DNA from: Hymenobacter actinosclerus
GTDB lineage: Bacteria; Bacteroidota; Bacteroidia; Cytophagales; Hymenobacteraceae
Assembly: GCF_900111515.1 (NCBI RefSeq)
Contig: NZ_FOHS01000001.1
Location: 1,309,419 to 1,373,418 of the forward strand
DNA length: 64,000 nt
Direction of reading: 5' to 3'
The notes beneath the pieces were generated by a model that was not told where the DNA came from, did not search any database, and worked only from the letters and a program-made list of their open reading frames with translations. Positions 1-8,802 of the stretch are shown here, piece after piece; the first letter of the stretch is position 1, and each line of letters begins with the position of its first letter. A program made the position numbers and the translations under genes.

Positions 1-29
1 TTGTAGGTTTGGAACATGGGTTCAATGGT

Positions 30-220
30 GCGCCTCACCCCCCGGCCCCCTCTCCAGGGGGAGAGGGGGAGCCAGACGATTTAGCGGTTGGCTTACAGCT
101 GTCAGTTGATAGCTTTTTTATTATATGGAAGAGAAGCTGACAGCCAACTGCTGTCAGCTAACAGCTCCGGCAAAGGCTCCCCCTCTCCCCGAGGAGAGGG
201 GGCCGGGGGGTGAGGTGCCC
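30..220. repeat. Long intergenic inverted repeat (CCCCGGCCCC type)
   Basis: A C-rich arm at about 30-73 is the reverse complement of a G-rich arm at about 175-220. Each arm is itself partly palindromic. The loop between them holds CAGTTG/CAACTG and AGCTGTCAG/CTGACAGC copies that also pair. It lies just after the stop of the membrane-fusion gene, so transcripts of that operon could fold here. No coding gene is seen in 1-222. Confidence 0.8.
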
Positions 221-222
221 CA

Positions 223-1149
223 TCAGGGCCGCACCTGCACCGCTGCCGTATCATCCAGCCCGTAATTCCCGCTGATTAGAATCCTATCTGAGGGCGAGAA
301 AACGGGGCTTTTGATTTCGATGCGGCCCTGTTCTTCGAGGCCGGTTTGCACGGGCACGCGCACTGCCACCGAGTCGTTGAGCAGGCGCATCACCCAGAAC
401 TCGGTCTGGGTTTCGTCGGTGAGCACGGCGGGGCGGGGCAGGGTGGCGGCGCGGTAGGGCGCGGTTTTGTCGAGGCGCACGGTGACGGTTACGTTTTCGG
501 GTAGCTGGGGCGCGGGGCCGATGGGGCGCACGGTGTAGCGCTGCACCTGGGCGGCGAGGTCGGCGGCGGGCAGCACCTCGGCCACCCGGCCCGGCAGCAC
601 CCGGCCATCGGGCAGCATGATGCGGCAGCTTTGGCCGGGGCGCACGTAGCGTAGCTGGGTTACGGGCACGTCGAGGATGAAGCCGAACCGGCTCTGGTCG
701 TACACCAAAGCCAGCTGCTCGCCGTCCTGCACGTAGTCGCCGGCCAGCTTGTCCACGGAGGCCAGCACGCCGGCGCGGGGGCTGGCAATGCGGATGACGC
801 CGCTAAAGCGCAGCCGCGGGTCGCCGGTAATCTGGTCGAGGTGCAGGGTGCGGGCCTCCTTGGTTTGCAGCGTGAACACCACCTGGCCCGCCCGCACCCG
901 CTGCCCCGGCACGGGCACCGGGGCCAGCAGATAGCCCGTCGTGGTAGCCCGCAGCACGTCCTTGGCCGGGTACGCCGACACGGCCCGCAGCTCCAGCACG
1001 TCGGTCAGCGTATCGGTCTGCACCTGTTCCACCGTCACTACGGCGCGGGGCTGCACATCGGCTTCATCGGCCGCCGCATCCTCGGCCGGCGCGGTGGGGT
1101 TGCAGGCGGCCAGTAAGGCCAGGACGAATATTAAGGGTGGTTTGGTCAT
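223..1149 (-). CDS. RND efflux membrane-fusion (periplasmic adaptor) lipoprotein
   Basis: This is a HlyD/AcrA-type adaptor that links an inner-membrane RND pump to an outer-membrane channel. The N-terminus (MTKPPLIFVLALLAACN) is a lipoprotein signal with a LAAC lipobox. The body shows the usual biotinyl-lipoyl-like beta segment (VPVPGQRVRAGQVVFTL) followed by beta-barrel regions. At about 308 residues it is slightly short for the family and lacks a long helical hairpin. I chose the ATG at 1149 because the longer reading runs into the inverted repeat at 1164-1263. The TolC-like gene lies upstream on the same strand; the pump itself is presumably beyond the left edge of the window. Confidence 0.85.
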   Translation of the reverse strand: MTKPPLIFVLALLAACNPTAPAEDAAADEADVQPRAVVTVEQVQTDTLTDVLELRAVSAYPAKDVLRATTTGYLLAPVPVPGQRVRAGQVVFTLQTKEARTLHLDQITGDPRLRFSGVIRIASPRAGVLASVDKLAGDYVQDGEQLALVYDQSRFGFILDVPVTQLRYVRPGQSCRIMLPDGRVLPGRVAEVLPAADLAAQVQRYTVRPIGPAPQLPENVTVTVRLDKTAPYRAATLPRPAVLTDETQTEFWVMRLLNDSVAVRVPVQTGLEEQGRIEIKSPVFSPSDRILISGNYGLDDTAAVQVRP

Positions 1150-1163
1150 GGGAGAGGACAAGA

Positions 1164-1263
1164 GGAACGTCATGCTGAGCTTGCCGAAGCATCTCTACCG
1201 CTTCGTTGGATTACCATTGCGACGAAGCGGTAGAGATGCTTCGGCAAGCTCAGTATGACGTTC
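1164..1263. repeat. Intergenic inverted repeat, GTCATnCTGAGC family
   Basis: Arms of about 42 nt (GAACGTCATGCTGAGC... and ...GCTCAGTATGACGTTC) flank a short loop. It sits between the TolC-like and adaptor genes of one operon. This is one of at least eight related copies in the window. Confidence 0.85.
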
Positions 1264-1296
1264 TTTTTACTGACAACCGACAACTGACAACTCGCC

Positions 1297-2607
1297 TCAT
1301 TCACTTAAATAATCCAGCTGGTACAGCACCCGCAGCCGGTCGGTTTCGGCTTGAGTGAGGCTGAACTGGAAGTTTCGGGTACTGCTGATGAGCTGCAGGT
1401 AGTCGAGGATGCTCAGGTCGCCGGTGGCCAGCTGCTGGCGGCTGGCTTCCACCAACGCATTGGCGATGCGCAGCTGCTCCTGTAGGCTGACGAGGAGCTG
1501 GGTGGTGGCTTGCAGCTGGTTCTGGAGCTGGTCGTAGAGCTGTTGGCGCTGGGCCGTCAGAAACGAGCGGTAGCCTCTTCGGATTTGCTCGGCCACCTCC
1601 AGCCGGCTGTAGCCCAGCTGGCGCTGGTGGCCATCGAAAATGGGCACCGACAGCTGCAAACCGCCACTAATACCGAAGTGGCGCTGAATAGCAATAAGCG
1701 AGGCTGACTGCAAGCCGATATCAGCCACGGCCTGCACGCGGGGGCGGTAGCTCAACGCTATGGCCTGGCGCTGCAAACCCAGGTTCAGGCTGTCGAGCGT
1801 GTACTGGCGCTGGGTGATGGAGCCCAGGCCCGCCAGGGCCGGGTGGGTGGGCGGTGCGGGCGTTTGCAGCGGGCGCAGCACCGTGTCGCGCAGGCCGCAG
1901 AGGTAGCGCAGCGTACCCAGCTCGCGGCGGTAGGCTAGGCGGTTTTGCTGCACCGTCACTTCCTGGGTGCGCACCGAGAGGTAGTACGACAAATACTGGG
2001 TTTGCTTGTAAAGGCCGCCGTTCACGAGCCGGCGTAGCAGCACATCCTGGCGGCGCAGCTGGGCCAATATATCCTGCCCAAAGGCCCACTGCTGCCCGGC
2101 GGCGTAGGCCGTCAGGAACTGGTCGGTAACGGTGCGGCGCAAATCCAGGGCCGAGAGGCGGCCGTTGTTGCGCAGCGTCTGGCCCTGGTTTTCGAGCAGG
2201 CGGTAGTCGTTGCGCAGGCTGTTACCGTTGAGCAGCGGCTGACTCACGCTGGCCACCGTGCCGTAGTTGCCACCGTTGCTCACGGCCTCGTCGTAGCCAA
2301 AGCGGCGCGAAACGGGCGCGTACACGGCCACCGCGTTGCCGGCCACGTAGGGTCGGTTCTGGGCCGCCCGGCGCAGGCTGTCGATACGGTTTTGCAGCAC
2401 TTGGCCTCGCAAGTCGCCCAGCAGCGGGCTGTTCTGATACGCTGCGGTCAGAAACTCTTCGAGCCGGTCGGGCACGCTGGAAGCAGGAGCGGGCAGAGGC
2501 TGAGCAGCTACCGGCCCACCGACGAGCAAAACCCCGCCCAGCAGCAGCAACCCCCACCAGGCGGCGGGCCAACTGAAGAGCAGGCGGGAGATGAACTGGG
2601 CAGACAC
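1297..2607 (-). CDS. TolC family outer-membrane efflux protein
   Basis: The 436-residue product has a signal/hydrophobic segment (residues 14-35, ending GGPVAAQP) and then long alpha-helical, Gln-rich heptad regions in two halves, as in TolC/CusC channels. The repeats of coiled-coil type around residues 130-250 and 340-430 fit the OEP domain. It would form the outer-membrane exit duct of a tripartite exporter with the adaptor encoded next at 223-1149. An inverted repeat separates the two genes. The substrate cannot be read from the sequence. Confidence 0.85.
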   Translation of the reverse strand: MSAQFISRLLFSWPAAWWGLLLLGGVLLVGGPVAAQPLPAPASSVPDRLEEFLTAAYQNSPLLGDLRGQVLQNRIDSLRRAAQNRPYVAGNAVAVYAPVSRRFGYDEAVSNGGNYGTVASVSQPLLNGNSLRNDYRLLENQGQTLRNNGRLSALDLRRTVTDQFLTAYAAGQQWAFGQDILAQLRRQDVLLRRLVNGGLYKQTQYLSYYLSVRTQEVTVQQNRLAYRRELGTLRYLCGLRDTVLRPLQTPAPPTHPALAGLGSITQRQYTLDSLNLGLQRQAIALSYRPRVQAVADIGLQSASLIAIQRHFGISGGLQLSVPIFDGHQRQLGYSRLEVAEQIRRGYRSFLTAQRQQLYDQLQNQLQATTQLLVSLQEQLRIANALVEASRQQLATGDLSILDYLQLISSTRNFQFSLTQAETDRLRVLYQLDYLSE

Positions 2608-2792
2608 GGGCAGCGGCGGTTGACTACCGCAAAGCTGCCGGGCAATTCTGAAGTAAATCTGATGCCGGGTGGTGTGAGCTACAGTTGATTAGAGCTGGAA
2701 AGCTAGACAGTTAGCTCTAATCCATACCCTGCTTCAGATTTTCTTCAGACCGGCCGCCTACGTTCGGGCTCTTTCCCTGCTGCCTGACCTTC

Positions 2793-3548
2793 ATGAAAAA
2801 GCTCCCCGAAATAACCCTGCTGTTCTGGATAATGAAAATATGCGCCACCACGCTCGGCGAAACCGGCGGCGACCTGCTGGCCCAGACGATGAACGTGGGC
2901 TATGCGCTCAGCTCGGTTATTCTGCTCGGTATTTTCGTGGTGGTGCTGGTGGGGCAGCTACTGGCCCGGCGCTACGTGCCGGCGCTGTACTGGGCCGTTA
3001 TTCTGGCCACCAGCACGGCCGGAACCACGCTATCCGACTACATGGACCGCACGCTGGGGCTGGGCTATGCCACCGGGGCCGCCATTCTGGTGGGGTTGCT
3101 GGCCCTGGTGCTGGGCGCGTGGTGGCTGAGTGAACGGTCGTTGTCGGTAACCAACGTGCAGTCGCGCCGGGCCGAGCTGTTTTACTGGACGGCTATCCTG
3201 GTGTCCAACACCCTGGGCACCGCGCTGGGCGACTATCTGGCCGACGACTCGGGCCTGGGCTTCGGGGGCGGGGCCCTGCTGATTGGCTCGCTGCTGGCGC
3301 TGGTGGTGCTGGCGCATTACTTCACCCGTATTTCGGCGGTGCTGCTGTTCTGGGTGGCCTTCGTGCTCACCCGCCCGTTTGGGGCCACGATGGGCGACTT
3401 GCTCACCAAGGATGTCAGCAAAAACGGCCTCGGTTTCGGTACCGTGGGCTCCTCGCTCATCCTGTTTGCCGTGCTGGTTGGCCTCGTGCTGTACACTACC
3501 TGGCAACTGCGGCGGCCAGCAGCGGAAGCACCGAGTGAGTTTCAGTAA
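2793..3548 (+). CDS. Four-repeat integral membrane protein (COG4705-like)
   Basis: The 251-residue protein is almost wholly membrane-embedded, with about eight hydrophobic segments. It contains four degenerate repeats, each starting with a WI/WA-type helix followed by a T-T-L-G-(E/D)-x-x-(G/A)-D motif (TTLGETGGD near residue 21, TTLSDYMD, NTLGTALGDYLA, RPFGATMGDLLT). This is the pattern of the uncharacterised COG4705 membrane-anchored family. It directly precedes a response regulator (87 nt downstream) and a histidine kinase on the same strand, so it may be part of the sensing circuit or its target. Function is not known. Confidence 0.7.
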   Translation: MKKLPEITLLFWIMKICATTLGETGGDLLAQTMNVGYALSSVILLGIFVVVLVGQLLARRYVPALYWAVILATSTAGTTLSDYMDRTLGLGYATGAAILVGLLALVLGAWWLSERSLSVTNVQSRRAELFYWTAILVSNTLGTALGDYLADDSGLGFGGGALLIGSLLALVVLAHYFTRISAVLLFWVAFVLTRPFGATMGDLLTKDVSKNGLGFGTVGSSLILFAVLVGLVLYTTWQLRRPAAEAPSEFQ

Positions 3549-3634
3549 GCTGATGTTCTTCAGAATTACATCAGATTTGCACTGTTCCTTCGCCGGCAGC
3601 GCCCGCGCCATAGCGGACGCTGCTGGCTTGCCCT

Positions 3635-4312
3635 ATGAAACTGCTCCTCATTGAAGATGAACCAGCGCTGCGCAATACGCTGGTCGAGTACCTGCGCCAG
3701 AGCGGCTACGTATGCGAGGTGGCCGGCTCCTTCGAGCAGGCCCGGGAAAAAATCAAGCTCTACGACTACGACTGCGTGGTGCTGGATTTGACGCTGCCCG
3801 ACGGCAACGGCCTCGACATCCTACGCACCCTCAAGGCCGATGGCTCGCGGTCGGGTGTGCTCATCATCTCGGCCCGCGCCGCCCTCGACGACCGCCTTAC
3901 CGGCCTCGACCTCGGCGCCGATGACTACCTGACCAAGCCCTTCCATCTGGCCGAGCTGAACTCGCGGCTGCGGGCCATCATCCGGCGCCGGCAGTTCCAG
4001 GGCCACCACCACATTGCCTTCCGCGACCTGCTGGTGTGGCCCGAGCAGGCCGAGGTGTTCGTGCGCGAGCAACCCCTCACGCTCACCCGCAAAGAGTACG
4101 ATTTGCTGCTCTTCCTGCTGGCCAACCCCAACCGCGTACTCACCAAGGAAGCCATTGCCGAGCACCTCTGCGGCGACGCCGTCGACGCCGCCGACTCGTT
4201 CGATTTCATCTACACCCACCTGAAAAACCTGCGCAAAAAGCTCCAGGAAAAAGGCGCCGACAACTACATCCGCACCATGTACGGCGTGGGGTATAAGCTG
4301 AGTATGGAATAG
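3635..4312 (+). CDS. OmpR/PhoB-family response regulator
   Basis: Residues 1-115 form a receiver domain: acidic pair ED near residue 8, phospho-acceptor Asp in CVVLDLTLPDGNGLD (about residue 51), and Lys in DDYLTKPF (about 101). Residues 125-225 form a winged-helix DNA-binding domain ending in YIRTMYGVGYKL, typical of OmpR/PhoB. At 225 residues it has normal length. The partner kinase follows at 4484. The pair is separated by an inverted repeat that could tune the relative expression of regulator and kinase. Confidence 0.93.
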   Translation: MKLLLIEDEPALRNTLVEYLRQSGYVCEVAGSFEQAREKIKLYDYDCVVLDLTLPDGNGLDILRTLKADGSRSGVLIISARAALDDRLTGLDLGADDYLTKPFHLAELNSRLRAIIRRRQFQGHHHIAFRDLLVWPEQAEVFVREQPLTLTRKEYDLLLFLLANPNRVLTKEAIAEHLCGDAVDAADSFDFIYTHLKNLRKKLQEKGADNYIRTMYGVGYKLSME

Positions 4313-4321
4313 CTTTTTTGA

Positions 4322-4459
4322 GCTGTTAGCTTGGTGCTGGAACGTCATTCTGAGCAGAGCGAAGAATCTCGCGTGCTTATGTTGCACGAGAACCGTCCAC
4401 CGATTCAAGCGAGATTCTTCGCTCCGCTCAGAATGACGTTCCAGCACCAAGCTAACAGC
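4322..4459. repeat. Intergenic inverted repeat, GTCATTCTGAGC family
   Basis: Arms begin GCTGTTAGCTTGGTGCTGG and end with its reverse complement, enclosing AACGTCATTCTGAGC and GAAGAATCTCGC. It lies between the response regulator and the kinase. The repeat is open in the kinase frame, which explains an artificial longer kinase reading; the real kinase start lies after it. Confidence 0.85.
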
Positions 4460-4483
4460 CATCAGCTAACAGCTCAAAAAAAC

Positions 4484-5740
4484 ATGAAGCTGCTCACCAA
4501 AACCAACCGCTATTATCTGGTGCTGACGACGGCGCTGTTTGCGCTGGCGGGCGTGGGGCTGTACTATGGTTTTTACGCCGCCCTGCGCCAAGAAGTGGAA
4601 GAGCAGCTCGGCAACGCCCGGCTGCACCTGGAGCGCCGGGCGGCCACCGGGGCCGCGCTGCCCGCCACGCCCTTCGAGTACCAGCTGAGCGTGAGCCCGC
4701 GCCCCCAGCCGCTGGGCTACCGCGATACGCTGCTGCTCGACCCGGTAGAGGGCGAAATGGTGCCCCACCGGCAGCTTACGTTCCGGCTGCCGGTGCAGGG
4801 CCGTGCGGCCTGGGTGACGCTGCGCAAGTCGCTGGTAGAAACCGAGGACGTGCTGGGCGTGGTGCTCACGGTGCTGCTGACGGTGCTGGCGGTGCTGCTG
4901 CTGAGCGTGCTGCTGCTCAACCGCTGGCTCGCCCACCACCTCTGGGCCCCGTTCCGGACTACGCTGGCGGCCCTGCGCCACTACGGCGTGCAGGAGCACC
5001 GGGTGCTGGAATTTGCGCCCGTGAGCACCGACGAGTTTGCCGAGCTCAACGAGGTCATCACCCGTTTCACCCGCCGCCTGGTGGCCGACTACGAGGCCGT
5101 ACGCGAATTCACGGCCAACGCCGCCCACGAAACCCAGACGCCGCTGGCCATCATGCAGGCCCAGCTGGAGCAACTGCTGCAACTCCCCGAAATGGAGAAC
5201 CCGCAGCTGGCCGGCCTTGTCACCGAACTTTACCAGGCCACGCGGCGCCTCTCGCGCCTGCACCAGGCCCTCACACTGCTCAGCAAGATTGAAAACCGGC
5301 AGTTTGCGGCTCCGCCCGCCCCGCTTTCGCTGGCCCAGCTGCTGCGCGACAAAGCCGAGCAGCTCCAGCCCCTGCTCGAAGCCCGCGACCTCACCCTACA
5401 CCTGCACCTCGATGCCGAGCCCACCGGCCTGCGCCTGCACCCCGGCCTGGCCGATTCGCTGGTGCACAACCTGCTCCAGAACGCCATCAAGCACAACCGG
5501 TCCGGTGGCTTCGTGGCGGTGCGCCTGAGTTCCGAAGCCCTCGAAATCAGCAACCCCGGCCCGCCCGTCAGCGGCGACCCGGCCCGGTTTTTCGAGCGGT
5601 TCCAGAAGCACGATGCCGCCTCCGCCTCGCCCGGTCTGGGTTTGTCCATCGTGCAGCAAATCGGCCGCTATTATGGCTTTCGGGTGAGTTATATTTTTGA
5701 GGCGGCTGAATCCGTTCACACGTTGCGGGTGGCGTTTTGA
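4484..5740 (+). CDS. Sensor histidine kinase
   Basis: The 418-residue protein starts at MKLLTKTNRYYLVLTT just after the repeat. It has a first membrane helix at about residues 9-30, a periplasmic stretch of about 95 residues, and a second helix near residues 125-147. The H-box is AAHETQTPLAIM with the phospho-His, where HELRTPL is more usual. An N-box (LLQNAIKHN) and G-box (GLGLSIVQQI) complete the ATPase domain. It is the partner of the regulator at 3635. The ligand is unknown. Confidence 0.92.
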   Translation: MKLLTKTNRYYLVLTTALFALAGVGLYYGFYAALRQEVEEQLGNARLHLERRAATGAALPATPFEYQLSVSPRPQPLGYRDTLLLDPVEGEMVPHRQLTFRLPVQGRAAWVTLRKSLVETEDVLGVVLTVLLTVLAVLLLSVLLLNRWLAHHLWAPFRTTLAALRHYGVQEHRVLEFAPVSTDEFAELNEVITRFTRRLVADYEAVREFTANAAHETQTPLAIMQAQLEQLLQLPEMENPQLAGLVTELYQATRRLSRLHQALTLLSKIENRQFAAPPAPLSLAQLLRDKAEQLQPLLEARDLTLHLHLDAEPTGLRLHPGLADSLVHNLLQNAIKHNRSGGFVAVRLSSEALEISNPGPPVSGDPARFFERFQKHDAASASPGLGLSIVQQIGRYYGFRVSYIFEAAESVHTLRVAF

Positions 5741-5751
5741 GCAACTATTGG

Positions 5752-5831
5752 GCGGCCGACGAGACGCATAATTGCGTCTCGTCGGCCGCGCCTACGTCGT
5801 TCAACGACGAGGCGCAATTATGCGTCTCTAC
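5752..5831. repeat. Intergenic inverted repeat, AGACGC...GCGTCTC family
   Basis: A perfect hairpin at 5752-5789 (GCGGCCGACGAGACGCA with its complement) is followed by ACGACGAGGCGCAATTATGCGTCTCTACA. It is a shortened member of the TAGAGACGC family also found at 12559, 14749 and 33322. It could terminate the kinase transcript, although there is no T-run. Confidence 0.75.
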
Positions 5832-5921
5832 ATCATGCTCGGCGCCGGCCGAACAATCAACCAGAAAACCAACAGATTCGGGCCCTAAGTTTGAGCGAAA
5901 TCAACCTCAACCCCTACCCGT

Positions 5922-6359
5922 ATGAAGCTTCCCTTTGGATTGCTCGCCGCCGCGCTGCTGCTAACCGGCTCGGCCTCGGCTCAGAAACTAAAAGCCGCTC
6001 AAGTACCCGCCGCCGTGGTAGCCGGCTTCAACCAGAAATTTCCCCAGGCCAAGGAGGTAAAGTGGGAAAAAGAAGGCAGCCACTACGAAGCCGGCTTCGA
6101 GCAGGGAAAACAGGAAATGTCGGCCCTGCTGAGCGCCGCCGGCACGCTGGTGGAAACCGAGACGGAAATCCAGGTGAGCCAGCTGCCCGCCGGGGTGCAG
6201 GCCACGCTGGCCCGCCAGTATAAAGGCGTAAAAATCAAGGAAGCCGCCAAAATAGTGGCCGCCGGCACCGGCACCGTTACCTACGAAGCTGAAATCGAGC
6301 AGGGCGGCAAAGAGGTGGACTTGCTCTTCGATGCCGAAGGCCGGGAGGTGAAAAAGTAA
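5922..6359 (+). CDS. Secreted PepSY-like protein
   Basis: The 145-residue protein has a cleavable signal peptide (LPFGLLAAALLLTGSASAQ). It then carries two copies of a PepSY-like (DUF2874-type) module: VVAGFNQKFPQAKEVKWEKE with YEAGFEQGKQEMSALLS, then VQATLARQYKGVKIKEAAK with YEAEIEQGGKEVDLLFDAEG. Such small periplasmic proteins are common in Bacteroidota. They may bind peptides or inhibit proteases, but no substrate is known. It lies downstream of the kinase on the same strand, separated by an inverted repeat. Confidence 0.8.
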   Translation: MKLPFGLLAAALLLTGSASAQKLKAAQVPAAVVAGFNQKFPQAKEVKWEKEGSHYEAGFEQGKQEMSALLSAAGTLVETETEIQVSQLPAGVQATLARQYKGVKIKEAAKIVAAGTGTVTYEAEIEQGGKEVDLLFDAEGREVKK

Positions 6360-6367
6360 GGGGGGGC

Positions 6368-7381
6368 CTACACCGTGTCGTGCCCCTCGGTGGCCAGCTC
6401 GCGCAGCAGCTGGCGCAGGCCGGCGGGGTCCTGCATCATTTGCAGCACCCGGGCCAGGTACTCGGCCTCCGCTTTCAGGTGGCGCTTAAGTTGGCGGATT
6501 TCCTGCTCGCGTTTCTTGCCCGTGGTGCCGCTGAAGCCGTTTTCGCCGTATTGCAGCGCCTGCAACTGCTGCTTCAGCTCGACCTGTTGTTGCAGCAGCG
6601 CCTGGGTGTAGCGGGCCAGCAGGGTGTCGTCGGTTTGATTGGCGGGGGCGGTTTCGGCCAGCAGCTGGAGCAGCGTGTAGAGGTCGTTGGCTTCGTAGGC
6701 CTCCGTGATGCGCTGCATGAGCTGGGTGCGATGATTGTGGGTGCTTTCGTCGCGGCTCAGGTCGGGATGATGGGCGCGGGCCAGCTGGCGGTAGAGGGTT
6801 TTGGTGTTGGCCAGTAGCGCCTGCTGCTGGGCCCGGGCGGCCTGGGCAGCGGCTTCCTCGGTGCGCTGCTGCTTGGTTTTGCGCCGGGCCTGGGCGGCCT
6901 CGGCGGCCCGCTCGTGCGGGGCCTGGGCGGCCGCCGAGGGTTCCGGCGCGGCCATTTCGGGGGCCTGCTGCTCATCGTCCTCGTCCGGACGGCGCCGCGG
7001 GGCATATTTGCGCAGCATCTCGGCCGCGTCTTCGCCAAACCGATCCTGCAAGGTGCGGGCGTTGCCCAGCAGCAGGGCCGTAATCTGCTGCTCCTCCAGG
7101 CGGCTGAAGTAACCCAGCAGCAGGGCTTCTTCCAGGGGCGCAAACAAAGCCTGGCGGGCCTGCACCACCGTTTCGGCGGCGGGGCCTACCTGCTGCCAGT
7201 AGCGGCGGCGCGCTTCGGCCTGTTCCACTTTCAACTCCCGCAGCCGCTGCCGCAGCCCTTCTACCCGCGCCACCGCCTCGGCAAAGGCCTGCTGGGCCGG
7301 CGTGCCCGGCGCTTCGGCTGGCACCGGCGTGGGGAGCGAGTTGGCAGCGGGCAGGTCGGTGTAAGGGTTATGCAGGTGCAT
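6368..7381 (-). CDS. J-domain (DnaJ-like) protein
   Basis: The product is about 337 residues, mostly helical and rich in Ala, Gln and Arg. A J-domain-like segment (TLYRQLARAHHPDLSRDES) near the middle carries the HPD motif that activates DnaK/Hsp70, followed by RITEAYEANDLYTLLQLLAE. Long coiled coils flank it (about residues 35-70 and 170-220). I chose the ATG at 7381 because the longer reading crosses the inverted repeat at 7430-7552. It is probably a specialised Hsp70 co-chaperone rather than DnaJ itself, as it lacks the Gly/Phe and zinc regions. Confidence 0.75.
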   Translation of the reverse strand: MHLHNPYTDLPAANSLPTPVPAEAPGTPAQQAFAEAVARVEGLRQRLRELKVEQAEARRRYWQQVGPAAETVVQARQALFAPLEEALLLGYFSRLEEQQITALLLGNARTLQDRFGEDAAEMLRKYAPRRRPDEDDEQQAPEMAAPEPSAAAQAPHERAAEAAQARRKTKQQRTEEAAAQAARAQQQALLANTKTLYRQLARAHHPDLSRDESTHNHRTQLMQRITEAYEANDLYTLLQLLAETAPANQTDDTLLARYTQALLQQQVELKQQLQALQYGENGFSGTTGKKREQEIRQLKRHLKAEAEYLARVLQMMQDPAGLRQLLRELATEGHDTV

Positions 7382-7429
7382 AGGTGAAGGAGTAACTCGG
7401 TGAATGAGCGTAAAGGTACTGTCATCGGT

Positions 7430-7552
7430 ACTGTCATCCTGGGCATGTGGCGCTTTGAGCAAGGATGAAGGACCTATTGAGAAGCTAACATCAACTGTAA
7501 GCCTCTGTATAGGTCCTTCATGCTTGCTCAAAGCGCCACATGCTCAGCATGC
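7430..7552. repeat. Intergenic inverted repeat, GTCATCCTG...GAAGGACCTAT family
   Basis: Arms of about 45 nt contain GCATGTGGCGCTTTGAGCAA and AAGGACCTAT and their complements. The copy at 46963-47114 shares the GCATGTGGCGC segment, while the outer GTCAT and GGACCTAT parts match the copy at 17038. It lies between the J-domain and deacetylase-family genes. Confidence 0.85.
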
Positions 7553-7590
7553 CAATTGGATTCACTCATTCACCAAGTCACTCCTTCGCC

Positions 7591-8490
7591 TCAACCCCAC
7601 AGCTCATACGCCACCCGAAACGTGTTGCAGTGGGCGTCCACGATGTCGGCGAGGCGCTCGGAGTAGCCGCCGCCCATGCTCACGGCTACGGGCAACTGGT
7701 GCTGGTAGCAGAGGCCCAGCACGTACTCGTCGCGCTGGCGGCAGCCGGTGGGGGAGAGGGCCAGCTTGCCCAGCTTGTCAGTGGCCAGCACATCAACGCC
7801 GGCCAGGTAAAACACGAAATCGGGTCGCACCTCGGCCAGCAGTTGGGGCAGCGTGGCGGCCAGCACCCGCAGATACTCCGCGTCGCCGGTGCCCAGGTCC
7901 AGGGCCACGTCGAGGTCCGATTGTTCCTTGCGGAGCGGGTAATTGGCCCCGGCGTGCATGGAGAAGGTGAACACCCGCGGCTCGTGCTGGAAAATGCTGG
8001 CCGTGCCGTCGCCCTGGTGTACGTCGAGGTCCACAATCAGCACCTGCCGGGCCCGGCCGTGGTGGAGCAGGTGGGCGGCGGCAATGGCAATATCGTTGAG
8101 CACGCAAAACCCCTCGCCCCGGTCGCGGAAGGCATGGTGGGTGCCCCCGGCCAGGTTCAGGGCCACCCCCTCGCGCAGGGCCCACTGCGCCGAGGCCAGC
8201 GTGCCGGCCGAGCTGCTCAATGAGCGGCGCGTCAGCTCCGGGCTTTGCGGCAGGCCCAGCCGGCGCACTTCGGCGGCGCTCAGCTGCTGGTCGCGGATTT
8301 TGTGCCAGTACTCAGTTGAATGCACGCGCAAGACGTCCTCCTCCGAGCAAAGGCCCGGGTCGTAGAAATCGGCTTCGGCGGCTACGCCCTGCCACAGCAG
8401 CTGCTCCCGAATCAGGCCGTACTTGGCAATCGGGAAGCGGTGGCCGGCGGGCAGGGGCAGCGTGTAGCGGTCGGAAGCGGCGAGGTGCAT
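7591..8490 (-). CDS. Histone deacetylase-family hydrolase (AcuC/HDAC-like)
   Basis: The 299-residue protein matches the arginase/deacetylase fold of HDAC and AcuC proteins. Key motifs are the HH pair in AGGTHHAFRDRGEGFCVLND, the zinc ligands in LIVDLDVHQGDGTA, and the later Asp in YLAGVDVLATDKLG, followed by a Gly-rich MGGGYS. Length is typical for the bacterial members. It should remove acetyl groups from acetyl-lysine or a small acetylated amine, but the substrate cannot be inferred here. Confidence 0.9.
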   Translation of the reverse strand: MHLAASDRYTLPLPAGHRFPIAKYGLIREQLLWQGVAAEADFYDPGLCSEEDVLRVHSTEYWHKIRDQQLSAAEVRRLGLPQSPELTRRSLSSSAGTLASAQWALREGVALNLAGGTHHAFRDRGEGFCVLNDIAIAAAHLLHHGRARQVLIVDLDVHQGDGTASIFQHEPRVFTFSMHAGANYPLRKEQSDLDVALDLGTGDAEYLRVLAATLPQLLAEVRPDFVFYLAGVDVLATDKLGKLALSPTGCRQRDEYVLGLCYQHQLPVAVSMGGGYSERLADIVDAHCNTFRVAYELWG

Positions 8491-8529
8491 GAGTTGGGGC
8501 GGGGTGGTTTTAAAAGGCTATAACGGTCT

Positions 8530-8622
8530 GCTACCGCCCGCCGTAGGGGCGGAGCTTGCCCCCGCCCGCCGTTAACGCCGTTGAACGAGTATCGTTGAAG
8601 TGGTGCCAGCGGCGGGCGGTAG
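8530..8622. repeat. Intergenic inverted repeat (CTACCGCCCGCCG)
   Basis: CTACCGCCCGCCG at 8530-8542 pairs with CGGCGGGCGGTAG at 8610-8622. Inside are CGTTGAACGAG and CGTTGAAG remnants of the TTGAACG repeats used elsewhere. It lies upstream of the deacetylase gene. Confidence 0.7.
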
Positions 8623-8764
8623 TTGCGTAACGGTAGTTACGGTTTTCGAGGCAAAGATGCATTTATACACGAGCTGCAAAACCGCTTAATTAAGTGCTGC
8701 AATGGAAATCTTTGCTTTGGAATGAATACAAATAATAAAATAATTAAAAATATTTTTGCTGTTA

Positions 8765-8797
8765 CTTGTTTTTCAGAAATTAACCCCGCTATCTTTG
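8765..8797 (+). promoter_or_regulatory. Bacteroidota-type promoter for the 8.8-9.0 kb leader RNA
   Basis: The -7 box TATCTTTG lies at 8790-8797, and CTTG at 8765-8768 is a candidate -33 box with 21 nt spacing. The region just upstream is AT-rich, unlike its surroundings. Transcription would start near 8804. Confidence 0.6.
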
Positions 8798-8802
8798 TCC
8801 CG

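Noticed and set aside
1164..1263. Insertion sequence or MITE with target duplication
   Set aside because: No transposase and no flanking direct duplications are visible at this or the other inverted repeats, so mobility is not shown.
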